A stretch of 60,000 bases of DNA from Mesostigma viride. Its lineage: Eukaryota > Streptophyta > Mesostigmatophyceae > Mesostigmatales > Mesostigmataceae. This document shows, one piece after another, positions 55,718 through 60,000 of this stretch. Within the stretch, counting starts at the first letter, position 1. The number at the start of each line of letters is the position of its first letter. Both the position numbers and the translations under genes were made by a program. The notes beneath the pieces were generated by a model. The model did no database searches, had not been told where the DNA came from, and was given only the letters and a program-made list of their open reading frames with translations. The stretch covers positions 973,739 through 1,033,738 of the forward strand of contig RPFO01000296.1 of assembly GCA_009746045.1 (NCBI GenBank), in the 5' to 3' direction.

Positions 55718-56891
55718 GACCCGGTCCGAAACCCTGCAGCAAACACGTAGTCAAACTAAATCCATTGTCTAAGCGGCACAGGGAAAACGAAGAAAAAAGT
55801 GCAAATTGGTCGACGGCTAAGCAAGCAAGCTTATGCAGTGACACGTTTCAAGTATGACGGTAAAATGGCTACAGATAGGGTCATGATTGGTAAAATGCCA
55901 TCAATATATTCGCTCAATATATTCGCTCTATATGGTTGAAGCTCGACTTCGTTTTTTCGTTGAAAAGACTTCTACAGGAGATTTGGACGTCATCAGAGAA
56001 GCCACTTGGCCAGACAAGAAGACTAGGGGAAACAGTTGCGCGGCTCGATGAAGCCACGTGGCCTTGAAGACGCCCGAATACAATTGCAAGCCTGTTGCAA
56101 AGGTTATGAAACCTCTGCCAACGATGAATCTGACAGCAGTAGGTGGGCACTGCCTACGATAGCCACGTGGCAACGCAGTCTACTACCTAGTGCAAAAAAT
56201 TGCCAAAACAAGTCCGGAAAAATGGGGAAGGGAGACAAACAAGACAGTTCGTCACCAGGGATTCGCGTGCCGTCACCGATCACACTACTAAACTGGCCCA
56301 AGGCAGCTTAACTTCGCAGGTCTGATGGGATGCGGTGTGTTCTGCCTGGTATGAACGAACCATGTCAAGTGATGTACCCACGTTATATATATATGTTTAT
56401 TTACAATTATTCCGCTGATGGCATCACATAGCATGGCATTGGAGTGACATTATTTTGTGCCATAGGATGGCATGTCGTCTCCTTTTTCATGTCGTCTCCA
56501 GTATTTTGCGGTCCCTAATAATTTTAGAAGTCCTGTAATCCTGTATATACTGTACCTTCCGGAATGGCAGGCATAAAATTAATATTAAAATTATAATGCC
56601 GTGCAGCCGTGTGCTCTCTTTCCCAGGAAATTATCTCAAGCAAAAAACAATGAAAGGTGAAGGGCAATGTGTACTGTGACCTTCAAGCAGTACTGTAATG
56701 GTCGGTGGTCATGACACATTGTGCGAGAGACGTTGGAATGGAGCACTGCACGTGATATGATGCGGCAACGATTTAAATTTGACGTGAAGAAACCTGGAAA
56801 GGTGGATGGGTTCCCCTTCCAGGAAAATGAATCATAATTTATTCCCTCCCTCCGCAAACATCCATTACTGTGTAGCCTAGCTTCGAGAGCC
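55718..56891. promoter_or_regulatory. Shared upstream region of divergent MUTS2 and right-hand gene
   Basis: 1.17 kb between two divergent start codons. AT-rich TATA-like stretches occur at about 55897-55935 and 56383-56396. No defined promoter element or conserved motif can be assigned by eye. Short frames here (for example 56036-56311) show nothing convincing. Confidence 0.4.
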
Positions 56892-57005
56892 ATGAATTCT
56901 ATATTCGATCTTCTGGATGCGGACGGGAAGTTGCCGGCAACAGCGGAAGTGTTCCGCCGTATATTTTCCATTGACGCGGTGGATGCGCGATGCATTTGCC
57001 CCGAG
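56892..57005 (+). CDS. First exon of an unrecognised right-edge gene
   Basis: ATG at 56892 opens 38 codons (MNSIFDLLDADGKLPATAEV, then FRRIFSIDAVDARCICPE) ending GAG before the donor GTATGT, phase 0. The phase fits the exon at 58608-58744. No signal peptide and no recognised family. Start context and divergent position support it as the gene's 5' end. Confidence 0.65.
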
Positions 57006-58607
57006 GTATGTGCATTCGGACATTGGCAATACTTCAGACATGCACCATACGGTGTTTGGAACTGCTATTTATACACCGCAGACGGCCACTTTTATCTTAT
57101 CGGGCATTGTTTTTTTTGTGATTGCGCCTGACGCGCTTCCGGTCTCTGGCTAAAATGTGATATCTCCTCCTTTGCGTTGGATAGTAGTAAGGTTTGCACT
57201 ATCATTGTTTCGTAGTGCAGTCTTCAAGGCGACCTGCCAGCAGGCTCACGCTTTCCTGGTAAAGAGCCGTTTCCGGTGTATCCCATTAAAATGTGTTTTT
57301 TTTTTTATCGTTTACGCATGCCTCCTGGCAAGGTCAGTTTGGCAGTGTGATTGCCCTTTCAGCACGTGATCATCTCTCACTTCTGTGGTCTATTTGGGTA
57401 ATTCATAGATGCTTTCTTATGAAACAATGTATAGTTGATTACCTCAATTCGCATGTCCATGTGGCTTGATGGCACATAAATGTGCAAGTAGCATATAGCT
57501 CTCTCAGGCTACGATGTTGCCACCTGCCACGATCCTAAGCCCATACCGCCTTTGTAGCTGTAAGTTTGTAAATTTTCTTACAGTGTTAAACTTATAATCA
57601 GGCTTTGTATTCCACCGGGTCGTCGCAGTTGTTATGTTGGGCGCTTTGCATTTATGCCGATGCCACAGCTAACAAAATAAAATGTTTGGCAGGAAAGTCT
57701 GGAATGAAACTGTAACAATGTATGGAACAAGCCAAGAGCTTTGCCTTGGTTCTCAACGGTCAGCTGCGCAGTGTTTTTGTTTTCCCCCCATTTCCACTCT
57801 CATGTTAATGCATTCATTTTGCATGCGCTGCAAGGGGCAGGCGTCGCCATGAGCCTTCGCCTTGTCTTACGTGTCCATCCTGGGACCATATCTTTTTTAG
57901 TATGGGAATATACTAACAGGATTCTGACAGGATTATGGGGGTAAATGCAGGCTTGTGTCCCGGAAACCTTTCCTTTCAATGCATGCCATGTAACTTGGCT
58001 CGTCCAATCCGCCTGTTTGTAAACAGAAAGTTTATCATACCATGCTTTTTTTTTGGGGGGGGGGGGGCGCGGGGGCTCTGTCCAAGTGTTTTTTCAATGC
58101 CACTTGTGTAAAAGCCTCGCATGGATGGCTGCGTGCGACAATGCTCATTCCATTAACGAGTAGAACTTTCTGAGCTACTGCTGCCGGCAGGTGCAGTGAG
58201 TTCCACAACACGGGGTACTTTGACGCAATTATGGTGTTCACCTTGTCAGTGGCCGTTTCTGACTGTTCGTACAAACGTCCCATCACCTCCCCTCCGTCGT
58301 GCCGCTACCTTGCGCCTAGAGTTGGTTTTGTAACCCATGGCCCTGCACCTATTCCATTTCACTTCCCGTATTTATACATACTATGTGCTATGTGTAGTAT
58401 TTAAATAACAAGTACATACTTATATGCTCATATTCTTCGCATCTACTTACTTTTTCATTGATAAGTCCATATCTTTGTATTTTGGTTCCCAGCCACTGTC
58501 GTTCAAGTACAGCGTGGCACATGACAGCTAATAGCAGGTGCTCACCATCACCCACCCGTAATATACTACTGTATCTTGTATTTGTGTGTTTGTGCTTGCA
58601 ATCCCAG
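57006..58607 (+). other. First intron of the right-edge gene, with unexplained frame on the minus strand
   Basis: 1.6 kb containing a T/G-rich tract near 58050-58070 and an 83-codon minus-strand frame (58035-58286). The frame's composition (SEKYPVLW-like, HLPAAVAQKVLL) looks protein-like, but I could not link it to any gene. An acceptor-edge echo of the next exon lies at 58487-58560. Confidence 0.45.
58487..58560 (+). repeat. Acceptor-edge echo of exon 58608-58744 with in-frame stop
   Basis: CCCAGCCACTGTCGTTCAAG, TACAGCGTGGCACATGACAG, then CTAATAGCAGG repeats the real exon start (CCCAGCCGCTCTCACGCAAG, TACAGTGTGGCGCGTGACGG, CTACCAGCAGG). TAA replaces TAC, so it cannot replace the real exon in frame. 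Confidence 0.93.
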
Positions 58608-58744
58608 CCGCTCTCACGCAAGTACAGTGTGGCGCGTGACGGCTACCAGCAGGTACTTACCATCACCAACCGCGTGCAGCGCGAGCAGGCTATTTTTAAC
58701 GAGCAGCGAACGCGGAAGCCCAAGACCTTTTTGTCCACCGCAAA
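58608..58744 (+). CDS. Second exon of the right-edge gene
   Basis: Acceptor ATCCCAG; 137 nt encoding PLSRKYSVARDGYQQVLTIT, NRVQREQAIFNEQRTRKPKT, FLSTAK, ending in phase 2 before GTAAGC. It is basic and polar with a strongly coding-like composition. Echoes lie upstream (58487) and downstream (59105, 59262). The gene continues beyond the window; no family is recognised. Confidence 0.72.
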
Positions 58745-58761
58745 GTAAGCATTTCTCGTTT

Positions 58762-58962
<201 letters not shown>

Positions 58963-59102
58963 CTCGCTCACTCACGCACAAAAGCACACGCCAACGCACG
59001 TATGCAGACACGTGAAACTCACACAGACATACGCACGATATTCATATGCTAGCACGCACAAGCATGAGAAAGGCAGGCCTCTTGCGACCACCACGCATAA
59101 TA

Positions 59103-59300
59103 CGTTGACAAGCCCAAGGCCGTCGTGTCTCCCGCCTAGTAAGACTGCACACACGCGGGCGACTGCACACACACACAAGCGTTTCTCACGCTAGATCTCA
59201 TGCTACACACGCACAAGCATGACAAATGCAAGCTTTGGCTTGCGCACACAATCAAGTCGCGTTGGCAAACCGAAAACTTTCCTGTCCGTCGTCAGTGATT
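59103..59300 (+). repeat. Two donor-edge echoes of exon 58608-58744
   Basis: GACAAGCCCAAGGCCGTCGT, then GTCTCCCGCCTAGTAAGACT, (59105) and GGCAAACCGAAAACTTTCCT, then GTCCGTCGTCAGTGATT, (59262) repeat GCGGAAGCCCAAGACCTTTT, TGTCCACCGCAAAGTAAGC. The first keeps AGTAAG. Confidence 0.88.
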
Positions 59301-60000
59301 CCTGCAAAAAATCGGGTACGTCGAGAGCCAATGAGCACTTGTGTGCACTTGTAACAAAGGTGCCGCCTGCCACCATCACCCCCTGCTCGTATTTGCTATC
59401 TGTGTGACTTGTCCTATCTTCCCCCCTGTCACTTGAATAGCCCTTGCACCAGACACCTTGCCCTGCATCGCTGCGAAATGGGATATCTATGTCGTAATCA
59501 ATCAACACCAAGCTAAAGCATTCTAAACGATGCTGGTAAAGCCCGACGTTGCAATTGCCTCGTTGTTCTCCCTATTATTACTGTTCTTGTTGCCGCTACT
59601 ATCACTGTTACAATTAATATTATGGGTTTACAAATGTCTGCCACCCCCGCGTCAAGCCACGTATTTCGAAGGACCTCACCAGCAACACCTAGCATCGATT
59701 TCTCTTCTTGGAACCAATAAATCTTACCTTATCGCTAATTTAGCCGGGCCGCATGCCTCTTACGACCCGACACACTGGTGCCAGGCACCGCATCATGTAC
59801 GGCTCCCGAGCACCTGTTTGTCTAGTAGTGCCATACCTATGCTTATAATTTTTAATACATATGCGTGCTATGCTTATGGCTATCGTTTACCCTTGTACAA
59901 ATTGCACCAAGCGGCATGCCACGTGCCGACCCCGCCACTAAAGCCTCGCATCTGTTCACATGCTTCTATGTTGTTGGTATCTTGTATCGTGGCTTAATCA
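59301..60000 (+). other. Unresolved intronic sequence to the right edge
   Basis: No exon could be supported. One long plus-strand frame (59530-59997) starts with a Leu-rich stretch but lacks splice support and domain character. Confidence 0.4.

Noticed and set aside
58035-58286. An 83-residue minus-strand protein that might be a transposase fragment
   Set aside because: Composition is protein-like, but I could identify no motif, splice context or second fragment; noted only as unexplained.
59530-59997. A 155-residue membrane protein
   Set aside because: A Leu-rich start followed by random-looking sequence, no splice or homology support, and probably intronic.

Overview
This is nuclear DNA from a eukaryote, most likely a plastid-bearing alga. 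It carries intron-dense genes, GT-AG (and one GC-AG) introns, a plant/algal-type MutS2 gene with a transit-peptide-like N terminus, fragments of an L1-type LINE, and an extreme load of microsatellites and satellites. A green alga is my best guess; the sequence does not fix the lineage. No rRNA, bona fide tRNA, CRISPR or prokaryotic gene organisation was seen.

Layout. (1) About 330-2084, minus strand: first two exons of a putative membrane-protein gene running off the left edge. (2) 3308-20244, plus strand: six exons of an unrecognised gene (271 residues if it ends at the stop at 20244). Its last intron is 10.1 kb and holds a perfect 8,295-bp array of the pentamer ATGTC. (3) 20245-26979: no host gene resolved; nested LINE and SINE remnants. 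(4) 26980-55717, minus strand: a complete 19-exon MutS2-family gene. The exons join with consistent phase into 982 codons plus stop, so coding sequence is about 10% of 28.7 kb. (5) 56892 onward, plus strand: the first two exons of another unrecognised gene running off the right edge. Genes 1/2 and 4/5 are head-to-head pairs; gene 2 and the MutS2 gene converge on the transposon-rich gap.

The most unusual structure concerns the introns. Next to most exons the intron contains one to several degenerate copies ('echoes') of the adjoining exon edge together with its splice site and some flanking intron, at spacings from about 80 bp to several hundred bp. Acceptor-edge echoes lie upstream of the exon and donor-edge echoes downstream. 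This recurs in all four genes and suggests that introns here grew by repeated duplication across splice junctions, with simple repeats and satellites filling the rest. It also means the introns carry many decoy splice sites.

All exon calls rest on manual translation, splice-site inspection and phase agreement. No alignment or database search was run.
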